This document shows positions 1 to 6,547 of a stretch of DNA of 31,818 bases, one piece after another. The stretch lies in assembly GCA_002413395.1 (NCBI GenBank), contig DHWX01000016.1, forward strand, positions 1 to 31,818, given 5' to 3'. This DNA is from Polaromonas sp. UBA5171 (GTDB lineage Bacteria > Pseudomonadota > Gammaproteobacteria > Burkholderiales > Burkholderiaceae_C). Numbering within the stretch: the first letter of the stretch is position 1; each line of letters opens with the position of its first letter. The notes below the pieces were generated by a model. It was not told the DNA's origin. It worked only from the letters and a program-made list of their open reading frames with translations, and did no database searches. Position numbers and translations under genes: made by a program.

Positions 1-34
1 TCTTGCTATCCGCGCGGCATCCATATAAGTGAAC

Positions 35-424
35 ATGGAACTCAAACCGATCCAGACCAAGAAAGACTACCTGTCTGCTTTGGCAAACATTGAGCGCCTA
101 TGGAACGCGCCAGCCAAGTCCTCTGATGCAGACAAGCTCGATATCCTCACACTGTTGGTGCAACACTATGAGAGCATTCATCACCCCATTGCAGACCCGG
201 ATCCGATCGAGTTCATCAACCATGTCATGGAAAGTCGGGGCCTGACGCGTAAGGATATGGAACCCTACATTGGTGCGAGAGGACGCGTGGCAGACATTCT
301 TAACCGTACTCGTCCTTTGACCTTGGAGATGATTCGACGCCTGGTTGACCATTTGAAGCTCCCTGCCGAGGTGTTGGTCAAACCCTACCCACTGCGGCGA
401 GATCAAGAGCTGCTGGTGGCCTGA
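35..424 (+). CDS. higA: HigA-family antitoxin / XRE-like transcriptional regulator
   Basis: Antitoxin and autorepressor of a HigBA-type toxin-antitoxin module. HigA proteins bind and neutralise the HigB mRNA interferase and repress their own operon. The 129-residue product has the HigA layout: an N-terminal segment starting MELKPIQTKKDY with an ERLW motif, then a C-terminal helix-turn-helix region (EFINHVMESRGLTRKDM ... RVADILNR ... LTLEMIRRLVDHL). I chose the ATG at 35 because the product then begins like other HigA proteins; an in-frame GTG at 29 would add two residues. The partner toxin would lie to the left, with at most its last few codons visible, and I could not assign it. The family call is good; the pairing with HigB is inferred. 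Confidence 0.8.
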   Translation: MELKPIQTKKDYLSALANIERLWNAPAKSSDADKLDILTLLVQHYESIHHPIADPDPIEFINHVMESRGLTRKDMEPYIGARGRVADILNRTRPLTLEMIRRLVDHLKLPAEVLVKPYPLRRDQELLVA

Positions 425-504
425 GAAGGGCGGGCATCCCACCCTCGGCCGCTTTGGCGAAGCCAGCACCTCATCGTAAAGTTGCAGCACCGCAGCAGCA
501 CTGA

Positions 505-531
505 ATTAATTGGAATCTGACCCCAATTAAT
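505..531. repeat. Perfect 9-bp inverted repeat (REP-like hairpin)
   Basis: The arms ATTAATTGG (505-513) and CCAATTAAT (523-531) pair perfectly around a 9-nt loop. The hairpin lies in the 113-bp gap between the HigA-type gene and the 3' end of vapC1, just beyond the vapC1 stop. It could act as a transcription terminator-like stem for either convergent gene, but it has no run of T. It could instead be a remnant of a mobile REP-type element. The stem is seen directly; its role is unknown. Confidence 0.5.
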
Positions 532-537
532 GTCAAT

Positions 538-942
538 TCACAAAATTGCAATGCCTGCAGCAATTGCTGCCTCTTTGAGCTGTTCATCCTGGGTGGCGAG
601 GGGCAGACCGTGGCGCATGGCCAGTTCCAGGTAAGCCGCGCCGTAGCTACTGAGCTTGCAGCGCATGGCCAGCTCAAACAACTGGCGTTGACCGGGAGCA
701 GGGCCTGCATCGATTTCGATCGGCAGGGTGCCCAGGGCATCGAGGATTTGTCGGGCAGCATCCAGGCTGAGATTGCCGCGGGTGCAGGCGGTTTTGAGTA
801 CATTGGTCAGTTCCAGCTGCCACAGCGCCGGCACCAGCGCTTTGTCGTCTTCGAGCCGGACCGCGATGGCCTCGCAGTACTCTGTGGCCTGGTCTGGCAG
901 ATACCAGCCCGTGACCACCGAGTTGTCAAGCACAAAGGGCAT
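538..942 (-). CDS. vapC: VapC-type PIN-domain toxin, third catalytic Asp replaced by Gly
   Basis: PIN-domain ribonuclease toxin of a VapBC-type module, 134 residues, the usual VapC length. Three of the four expected acidic residues are visible: D6 (FVLDNSVV), E44 (WQLELTNVL) and D119 (ATQDEQL). The third is normally an Asp in a Y-D-A-x-Y context; here it reads SSYGAAYLELA, so position 101 is Gly, encoded by GGC on the minus strand. Activity may therefore be reduced or lost. The start codon shares one base with the stop of the upstream antitoxin gene (TAATG arrangement), which implies translational coupling. Confidence 0.85.
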   Translation of the reverse strand: MPFVLDNSVVTGWYLPDQATEYCEAIAVRLEDDKALVPALWQLELTNVLKTACTRGNLSLDAARQILDALGTLPIEIDAGPAPGQRQLFELAMRCKLSSYGAAYLELAMRHGLPLATQDEQLKEAAIAAGIAIL

Positions 943-1199
943 TAGTCGCGGCCCGCCTGAATTGCTTGCTGCACAGTGCAGCCCAGCTCGGCACCACCAC
1001 CCAGTGCACGCAAGCGCTGAATGGCACCAGACACACGTTGGCGCTGCTCCGGCGACGAAGGCGGCGCAGCAGCGTCAAGCGCCACCAGCCGCGCCACCGG
1101 TGAGCCATGGCGGGTAATGGTAATTTCTTCGCCTTGCGCCACGGCAGCAAGCAACTCGGAAAACCGGTTCTTGGCCTCAAATACCGCAAAAGTTTTCAT
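942..1199 (-). CDS. Phd/YefM-type antitoxin of the VapC pair
   Basis: Antitoxin partner of the PIN toxin that follows it. The 85-residue product begins MKTFAVFEAKNRFSELL and continues with VAQGEEITITRHGSPVARL, the standard N-terminal DNA-binding fold of Phd/YefM antitoxins. The C-terminal half (PEQRQRVSGAIQRLRALG onwards) would be the toxin-binding tail. A longer in-frame start at 1385 exists but adds residues foreign to the family, so the start at 1199 is preferred. Its promoter should lie in the 226-bp gap shared with the second, divergent module. Nearby inverted repeats (1218-1246) are candidate autoregulatory sites. Confidence 0.85.
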   Translation of the reverse strand: MKTFAVFEAKNRFSELLAAVAQGEEITITRHGSPVARLVALDAAAPPSSPEQRQRVSGAIQRLRALGGGAELGCTVQQAIQAGRD

Positions 1200-1217
1200 G
1201 GCCTTGGTCCTGGAAAT

Positions 1218-1246
1218 TATGGATAGCCATATTCTGGCACAGCCAG
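1218..1246. promoter_or_regulatory. Candidate antitoxin operator: two adjacent inverted repeats
   Basis: TATGG-ATAG-CCATA (1218-1231) and CTGGC-ACA-GCCAG (1234-1246) are two perfect 5-bp inverted repeats side by side, starting 19 bp upstream of the Phd/YefM-type antitoxin start. Toxin-antitoxin operons are commonly autorepressed through such palindromes. The repeats are seen directly; binding is inferred. Confidence 0.35.
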
Positions 1247-1370
1247 AGACTTGATGCAAAAATTGAAATGGGTTGGCCCCACAAAGCCAAAGCCACAGCC
1301 AATGACGCGTGCCACTAGACCTTGGCAAGCGCGAGCCTTTCGGCGCCTCATCACGAATGGGGGTAGGCAC

Positions 1371-1398
1371 TTGAAAATGCATCATTTGGTGCTACTAT
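1371..1398 (+). promoter_or_regulatory. Candidate sigma70-type promoter for vapB2
   Basis: A -35-like TTGAAA (1371-1376) and a -10-like TACTAT (1393-1398) are separated by 16 bp and lie just upstream of the vapB2 start. A good ribosome-binding site, AAAGGA (1413-1418), sits 7 bp before the ATG at 1426. The -10 match is imperfect, so the promoter call is tentative. Confidence 0.35.
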
Positions 1399-1425
1399 TA
1401 ATGCCTTTATTCAAAGGAAATCGCT

Positions 1426-1623
1426 ATGCGCACCACCATTGCACTTGATGATGATTTGCTTGCCAAGGCAGAGGCATTAACCGGTGTTTCAGAAAAAACG
1501 GCATTGGTACGCGAGGCCTTGCGAGCGCTAATACAGCGTGAAAGCGCAAAGCGACTCGCACTCTTGGGAGGTTCTGAGCCAAGTTTGAAAAAAGTGCCAA
1601 GACGCCAAACGGAGCCCGTATGA
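1426..1623 (+). CDS. vapB: VapB-type antitoxin (type II, ribbon-helix-helix-like)
   Basis: Antitoxin of the second VapBC module, 65 residues. It starts MRTTIALDDDLLAKAEALTG, typical of VapB proteins of the 'type II antitoxin VapB' group, in which an N-terminal beta strand and two helices form the DNA-binding dimer. The segment KTALVREALRALIQRES is the second helix, and the basic C-terminus would wrap the toxin. Its TGA stop overlaps the toxin start in an ATGA junction (1620-1623), so the two genes are translationally coupled. A clear AAAGGA ribosome-binding site supports the start. Confidence 0.85.
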   Translation: MRTTIALDDDLLAKAEALTGVSEKTALVREALRALIQRESAKRLALLGGSEPSLKKVPRRQTEPV

Positions 1624-1991
1624 TTTTGGTCGATACATCCATTTGGATTGATCATTTGCGAGCGAGTGATGAAAGGCTGGCCCGAATGCTGGACGATGGC
1701 CAGGTAATGGCCCATCCGTTCGTGACCGGCGAGTTGGCGTTGGGTAATCTTCACAACCGTAACGGGGTGCTGAATGCCTTGAAAGACTTGCCGCAGGCTC
1801 AAGTGGCCACTGATGACGAAGTGCTTTGCTTCATTGGGGAAAAGTGCCTTTTCGGCATCGGCATTGGCTACATTGACGCACACCTTTTGGCTGCGGTACT
1901 TCTGACGCCAGGTTCAGGGCTCTGGACCCGCGATAAGCGCTTGCTTGTCGCAAGCTCTCGACTAGGCATCGCTGCAAACACAACACATTAA
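1620..1991 (+). CDS. vapC: VapC-type PIN-domain toxin, catalytic residues intact
   Basis: PIN-domain endoribonuclease toxin, 123 residues. All four acidic positions are present: D5 (ILVDTSIWID), E38 (FVTGELALG), D86 (GYIDAHLLAA) and D105 (LWTRDKRL). Together with the overlapping VapB-type gene it forms a complete, apparently functional module. The stop codon lies immediately before the first bases of a truncated IS5-family element (from about 1993), so the insertion abuts the gene without visibly truncating it. Confidence 0.9.
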   Translation: MILVDTSIWIDHLRASDERLARMLDDGQVMAHPFVTGELALGNLHNRNGVLNALKDLPQAQVATDDEVLCFIGEKCLFGIGIGYIDAHLLAAVLLTPGSGLWTRDKRLLVASSRLGIAANTTH

Positions 1992-1992
1992 C

Positions 1993-2560
1993 TAGTCGGC
2001 CCTGCAAAATTCACTCATCATTTAGGCACCCCATGCGGCGTAACCAAAAAACGGTTTTTTGACAATCGCGGTGCCGAACCAATTGCTCACACCCCCAGTC
2101 CATGCGCGCCCCTGACTGCCGTATGACGCTCCTATGGCCCGTGGCTGCGACAACGCTGCCTGCAACAGGCGCAAAAAAACGTCCCCTATGCCCAGCCGTG
2201 CAATGGCGCGCAGCAGCCAGCGCAGGTTGTAGCCCGCAGCACAGCTGATGGAGTCCAAGGCATCACCCAGCGCACCCTGCAGCCAGCAGCCAGCAACGAT
2301 CCATGCGGTGATCGGACTTCAAGTGCCCAATGACGGGTTCTACCGCTGATCTTCGCCTGAGCCACTTCTTTTGTTTGGCACCCAGGCTCTTGAATTTGCC
2401 TCTGTGAATGATCTCCCGGCCTGGGTTGTCAGCGTCCACGCCACGAAAGCCCAGATCGACCACGATGTGCTTTAGTTTGATGGACAAGTCTTGCGTCAAA
2501 TTGGTTGCCTGTTCCAGGACGGCGCTCAGGATGTGGCCGTCGTAAGGGTTGCCGCGCGAT
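1993..2560 (-). mobile_element. Truncated IS5-family element, copy 1
   Basis: The 3' portion of an insertion sequence in minus orientation. Its end carries TAGTCGGCCCTGCAAAATTC (1993 onwards), which recurs at 4714 in copy 2. Between 2022 and about 2560 it encodes the C-terminal third of an IS5-family DDE transposase. The transposase 5' half and the other IS end are missing. The break on that side coincides with a dispersed repeat (2549-2575). The right boundary is approximate. Confidence 0.75.
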
Positions 2561-2568
2561 GCTCGCAA
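2022..2568 (-). pseudogene. IS5-family transposase remnant, frameshifted
   Basis: Two adjacent frames carry consecutive pieces of one transposase. The first has RGNPYDGH, VDLGFRGVDADNPG and RRSAVEPVIGHLKSDHRMD (the conserved Glu of the DDE triad lies in the AVEPVIGH region). The second continues SISCAAGYNLRWLLRAIARL. The break is explained by a 7-bp tandem duplication (GCAGCCA twice, 2279-2292) that shifts the frame by one. It is not functional. Confidence 0.8.
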
Positions 2569-2575
2569 TGACGGA
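2549..2575. repeat. Dispersed 27-bp repeat, copy A
   Basis: This 27-bp stretch matches 24881-24907 at 25 of 27 positions. It includes GCTCGCAATGACGGA, a signature of short dispersed repeats common in many proteobacterial genomes. It marks the break point of IS copy 1 and sits 30 bp before the glycosidase start. Confidence 0.6.
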
Positions 2576-2604
2576 GGCTACACTGATCCCCACCCGCTAA
2601 CGCC

Positions 2605-4686
2605 ATGCAGAAAAATCTCATAAAGACAGCCATCTTCCTGTGCACGCTCTTGGTTGGCGCGGCCACGGGAATCATCAGCCCGGCACAGGCCCAAAATGTG
2701 CCGCCGGTTTATTCGGTGCGCATCAAATGCCAACCCTCAATAGCAACCATCGCGCAAGGTGCCTGGGCTGATTTTGGCTGCGACATCGAGAATCGGGGCA
2801 ACGGCGTGCTCGACCCCGCCAAACGCTTCGCCCTGTCGTATCACCTCCTTAATGACAAGGGAGCCGTGTTGCGTTGGGACAATCAGCGCTTCGGGCTGCC
2901 AGCACCCGTCGCGCCGGGCGCGCATGCCAAGGTTGCGGTTCGCCTCTTAAGCACCAATTTCCCGGGGCAAGGCAGTTACCAGGCGCAGTTTGACGTGGTT
3001 TATGAAGGCGTCGCCTGGTTTGGCTCTTCGGCTGCTGCCAATGTGCAAACCGTGCCCGTGGTGGTGGCACCCTTTGTGGCGCCATCGGTGGCGCCCATAT
3101 CGCCAACTGAGCTGGCGCATCCCACGCTGAGCCAATTGCAGAGTTCCAATCCGAATTTTGGTTTGTTGTGGTGGCATATCGCCAAATCTCTCGAATTTAC
3201 GCATAGCCAATTCAAAATTGGCGATAAAGAGTTTTCAGGTTTTGTTGCCGGTGGCGGCTATCCCCAAGTGTGGATCCGTGACTGCAACACCACCTTTCAC
3301 GCGGCCCGCTGGTTTTACGGCAGTGCATCGCTCGACGGCTGTGTTCTTGCTCACCTGGCACGCCAGCGTGCCGATGGCTATGTTTTTGACTGGGTCGATG
3401 CCCGTGGCGGCGCCGACAAAAATACCGTCGAAACCGACCAGGAAACCAGTCTGGTGCAACTGGCCTCGGCGGTTGTTCGCGCCACCGGCGATCGGGCACC
3501 CTACGCCAACCGGGCTGCTCTCGGCAAATTACTTGAACAACTGGACGCTGCGCTTGGGTATGTCTGGCATGACAAGCGGGACCCAAGCACCGGTTTGGTG
3601 ATTGGCGCCCACACGATCGATTGGGGCGACGTAGAAATGCATGATGGCGCCAAGCACCCAGTGACCCACACCGGGGTCAACACGGTCTGGACCGTAGACA
3701 TTTACGATCAATCGATGTTTGTGCTGGCTGCAAACGCCCTTGCCGATCTGTATACCCGGGCAGGCAATCCGACGCAAGCTCACCTGTGGCGCAACAGGGG
3801 GATTGAGATTCAGGGCAAAACCCGCAAAATTCTCTGGAGCGATGCGCGCGGCTATTTTGTCATGCACAAACATATCACGCCATATTCTCATGCCTTTGAG
3901 GAAGATGACTTGTTCCCTATGGGCGGCAACGCGGTCGCCATAGAAGCAGGGATAGCGACCGCAGCCATGGCGCGGCGCATTGTGAACGTGGCCATTGAAC
4001 GGCAGGCGCTCTATGGGGTGTCAACAGTTTCGGGCGTATTGCTCCCACCCTATGCCGCAAACACCTATAAGCACGCACTTGTCAGGGAGCCGTGGCATTA
4101 CCAAAACGGAGGTCAATGGGACTGGTTTGGCGCCAGATTGATCCTGCAGATGTATCGCCTTGGCATGTCAGATTTAGCAACCGCCAAGCTCGATGAAATT
4201 GCCCGCAAAGTGTCTGCCAATCAAGGAATCTATGAGTGGGAAACACGCACCGGGCAGCCCCGCGGTAGCAGCTATTACGCGGGGGCTGCAGGTGTGTTGG
4301 CGCGCGCCTTGGTGGAGGGGTACTTTGGCATTGAAGTAGCCGGGAAAGAGGTCAACATAATCTCCCGCGTTAGGGGGCTGCACGAAGAGATTTCACTCAG
4401 GCAATTGGCTAACTACAAAACTGTCGGCTACAAATACGAACGGGACGATGAAAAAAGACGTGTGTCCTTAACGGTACGTCTTGGCGGCTTGGCATTGAAT
4501 CGACTTGCCGTAAAAATTCCAAAAGGCTATGGGGCGGTGCAGAGTGTTGGCGTGAACGGTCGTAAAACTCAGCATTTTGAGATGACCAAGGTTGGGGATG
4601 ATGATTTCGTTTCGCTTTTGCGCCTTACTGGGGCAAGCCCGCAACGCATTGATATCAATTTTTTTGCTACTACCGCTTTGCGCTAG
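2605..4686 (+). CDS. Secreted six-hairpin ((alpha/alpha)6) glycosidase-like protein with N-terminal Ig-like module
   Basis: Probable periplasmic or secreted carbohydrate-active enzyme, 693 residues. Residues 1-29 form a signal peptide ending SPAQA, with cleavage likely before Q30. Residues about 35-145 form a beta-sandwich module (FALSYHLLNDKGAVLRWDN ... EGVAWF) clearly related to the C-terminal module of the sulfotransferase at 17113-18844. From about 185 onward the sequence looks like an (alpha/alpha)6 barrel: VWIRD (222-226), GGQWDW (502-507) and YEWE (543-546) are candidate active-site segments, with Asp226 and Glu544/Glu546 possible acids. A short beta domain closes the protein. The exact family and substrate are not known to me. 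The gene stands alone between two IS remnants in direct orientation. No strong ribosome-binding site is visible, but the signal peptide supports this start. Confidence 0.7.
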   Translation: MQKNLIKTAIFLCTLLVGAATGIISPAQAQNVPPVYSVRIKCQPSIATIAQGAWADFGCDIENRGNGVLDPAKRFALSYHLLNDKGAVLRWDNQRFGLPAPVAPGAHAKVAVRLLSTNFPGQGSYQAQFDVVYEGVAWFGSSAAANVQTVPVVVAPFVAPSVAPISPTELAHPTLSQLQSSNPNFGLLWWHIAKSLEFTHSQFKIGDKEFSGFVAGGGYPQVWIRDCNTTFHAARWFYGSASLDGCVLAHLARQRADGYVFDWVDARGGADKNTVETDQETSLVQLASAVVRATGDRAPYANRAALGKLLEQLDAALGYVWHDKRDPSTGLVIGAHTIDWGDVEMHDGAKHPVTHTGVNTVWTVDIYDQSMFVLAANALADLYTRAGNPTQAHLWRNRGIEIQGKTRKILWSDARGYFVMHKHITPYSHAFEEDDLFPMGGNAVAIEAGIATAAMARRIVNVAIERQALYGVSTVSGVLLPPYAANTYKHALVREPWHYQNGGQWDWFGARLILQMYRLGMSDLATAKLDEIARKVSANQGIYEWETRTGQPRGSSYYAGAAGVLARALVEGYFGIEVAGKEVNIISRVRGLHEEISLRQLANYKTVGYKYERDDEKRRVSLTVRLGGLALNRLAVKIPKGYGAVQSVGVNGRKTQHFEMTKVGDDDFVSLLRLTGASPQRIDINFFATTALR

Positions 4687-4713
4687 ACATAGCGCCCTTT
4701 AAGCCAAAATTAT

Positions 4714-5105
4714 TAGTCGGCCCTGCAAAATTCACTCGCCATTTAGGCGCCCCCAACGGTGGGCCAAAAAATCGGTTCTCTGACAATCACACTTTCGAAC
4801 CAATTGCTCACTCGCGCTGTCCACATACGCCCAGGTGTGCCGTATGACGCTCCTGTGGTACGTCGCTGCGACAACCACGGTCAGCAACAAGCGCAAAAAA
4901 AGTGCCCCTATGCCCAGCCGGGCAATGGCGCGCAGCAGCCAGCGCAGGTTGTAGCCCGCGCGGCACAACTGATGGAATACAAAGCATCGCCAAGGGCTCC
5001 TTTGAGCCAGCAGCGCTCCATGCGGTGATCGGACTTCAAGTGCCCAATAGCGGGCTCTACCGCCGAACGCCGTTTAAGCCACTTCTTTTGTTTGGCACTC
5101 AGGCA
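4714..5105 (-). mobile_element. Truncated IS5-family element, copy 2
   Basis: A second remnant of the same IS family in the same orientation as copy 1, starting with the same end sequence (TAGTCGGCCCTGCAAAATTC). It keeps a shorter piece of the transposase, beginning near SAKQKKWLKRR. The right boundary is placed where similarity to copy 1 stops and is approximate. The 40-60 bp between it and the gtrA-like gene hold nothing I recognise. Confidence 0.75.
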
Positions 5106-5120
5106 TCCGTCATCTGCCAC
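4732..5120 (-). pseudogene. IS5-family transposase remnant 2, frameshifted
   Basis: Two overlapping frames encode SAVEPAIGHLKSDHRMERCW and then GYNLRWLLRAIARLGIG. Compared with copy 1, an extra CG around 4959-4963 turns CAAGYNL into CAARATT and shifts the frame. The 5' part of the transposase is absent. It is not functional. Confidence 0.75.
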
Positions 5121-5163
5121 ATCGTCGATGTTGAAGCGCGGACACCCGAAGTTTCGGCTCTCC

Positions 5164-5547
5164 TCATTTTTTATTCTTTCGCGTAAGAATCCATCTGCTC
5201 ATTAAAAAAGTAAGTGGAGTCAACAGAATCACATTAATGAGTGGAGCAAGACGGTTGTCAATTTCAAGAATGTCAACCAGAAACATGAGAAGAAGCAAAC
5301 CAGCTATGTATTGGAAGAAATATATCAGAGGATACTGAACCAAGTTGCGCCATGAAAATGGTGTACCGAATACAAAACGAGTGTTTAGATAATAAGCAAT
5401 AAAAATTCCAAAACAAAATGTTATTGAAAATGCGATTCGGTAGCCCATGACATTCAGCAGAGCAAAATAAATACCGTATGATATGAGTGTATTAAGACCA
5501 CCGGCAAACAGAAAGCTAATAGCTTGGGCTTTAGTAGACTTCGTCAA
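5164..5547 (-). CDS. GtrA-family membrane protein (putative lipid-linked sugar flippase)
   Basis: Small polytopic membrane protein of the GtrA group, which is thought to move undecaprenyl-phosphate-linked sugars across the inner membrane for O-antigen or teichoic acid side-chain modification. The 127 residues hold four hydrophobic segments, with the typical features FLFAGGLNTLISYGIYF near the N-terminus and YYLNTRFVF after the second segment. The start is TTG at 5547, overlapping the end of the GtrB-like gene by 17 bp. GtrA plus GtrB is a standard pair, and the gene ends the minus-strand run. Its DNA is visibly AT-richer than the right half of the window, consistent with transfer. Confidence 0.85.
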   Translation of the reverse strand: MTKSTKAQAISFLFAGGLNTLISYGIYFALLNVMGYRIAFSITFCFGIFIAYYLNTRFVFGTPFSWRNLVQYPLIYFFQYIAGLLLLMFLVDILEIDNRLAPLINVILLTPLTFLMSRWILTRKNKK

Positions 5548-6457
5548 TTACCGCCTCCGGCCGCTTGTTTACTTCATCGAATATTCGCCACAAATATTCA
5601 CCAATAATTCCCAGCATAATAATCACCAAACCGAGAAGGAAACTAATAAGAGCTGCCAGTGAAGCGAAACCGGCGACAGGCACATTACCGAGAAGTGCAT
5701 TAAAGATTACCACGATTCCGTAGATAAAACTAAGAGAAGCAATAATGGCACCAAATGCTGAAATAAGCCGGATTGGCGTGACAGAAAACCCCAGCATTAT
5801 ATCGACAAATGCCTTAAATTTTTTCCGGAATGTCCAACGCGACTTGCCATGTTCGCGTTTGACGCGGTGATAACTAATAACTTCTGGCTTGTAGCCCAAC
5901 CAATACGCCAGCAAGGGAGTATACATACTCTTTGAACTGTGCAAAATATGCGGCAACAACGACTTGTCCATCAAGGCCATATCATATCCACCTTCAGGAT
6001 AGTCACTCATAACCAAGGTATGCAACAACCGGTAAAACAAAGCCGAATAAATTTTGGACAAAAATGGATCTTCACGACTGATGCGCTGGCATATCGTAAA
6101 CTTAGAACCAGTTTGCCACTTTGCAACCATCTGTATTATCAATTCTGGCGGATCCTGGAGATCGGCCGCCAAGATCATAAAGCAATCGCCAGTTACAAAT
6201 TTCAATCCACATTTCGTTGCATGGACGACGCCGAAATTTCGTGTCAACTTAACTATTTTCGTTTCGGGACGGGATTTCTTAATGCGGAGTAATTCTGAAA
6301 GCGAACTGTCACCTGATCCGTCATCCACAAAGATCAGCTCAACCTCCATTTCGATGGAAGCCAGTTGACTCTCAATCGCTTGCAGTCTTTCGAATAGTGG
6401 CGGCAGTGAACCAGCATTAAAATATACTGGAATAACGATTGAAATTTTCTTTTTCAT
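5531..6457 (-). CDS. GtrB/DPM1-like family 2 glycosyltransferase
   Basis: Membrane-anchored GT2 enzyme that transfers a sugar from a nucleotide donor to undecaprenyl phosphate on the cytoplasmic face. Seen: SIVIPVYFNAGSL at the N-terminus, the VDDGSGDSS donor-binding loop, LAADLQDPPELI (an Asp-rich motif typical of the DPM1/GtrB group), then two C-terminal membrane segments (LISAFGAIIASLSFIYGIVV and a LISFLLGLVIIMLGIIGEYL-type helix). The start at 6457 is preferred because AAAAGG sits 6 bp before it; in-frame starts at 6472 and 6523 exist. About 308 residues, normal for the family. It probably charges the lipid carrier with the acylated amino sugar made by the genes upstream. Confidence 0.88.
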   Translation of the reverse strand: MKKKISIVIPVYFNAGSLPPLFERLQAIESQLASIEMEVELIFVDDGSGDSSLSELLRIKKSRPETKIVKLTRNFGVVHATKCGLKFVTGDCFMILAADLQDPPELIIQMVAKWQTGSKFTICQRISREDPFLSKIYSALFYRLLHTLVMSDYPEGGYDMALMDKSLLPHILHSSKSMYTPLLAYWLGYKPEVISYHRVKREHGKSRWTFRKKFKAFVDIMLGFSVTPIRLISAFGAIIASLSFIYGIVVIFNALLGNVPVAGFASLAALISFLLGLVIIMLGIIGEYLWRIFDEVNKRPEAVIDEVY

Positions 6458-6547
6458 TTCTGACCTTTTCATCCCATTAATTCTTGATATTCTTTTTGCG
6501 CTGACAACCAAAAAACCTACCATGGGGTTTGGTTACCGATGCGACAA

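Noticed and set aside
1..28. 3' end of a HigB toxin gene
   Set aside because: HigB normally precedes HigA, but only 28 bp are visible and none of the three frames gives a tail I can recognise.
5057..5064. Minus-strand GGCGGTAG, the core of the ops/JUMPstart element of polysaccharide operons
   Set aside because: It falls within the transposase codons for RRSAVEP in IS copy 2, is not upstream of a polysaccharide gene in the right sense, and is explained by coding sequence.
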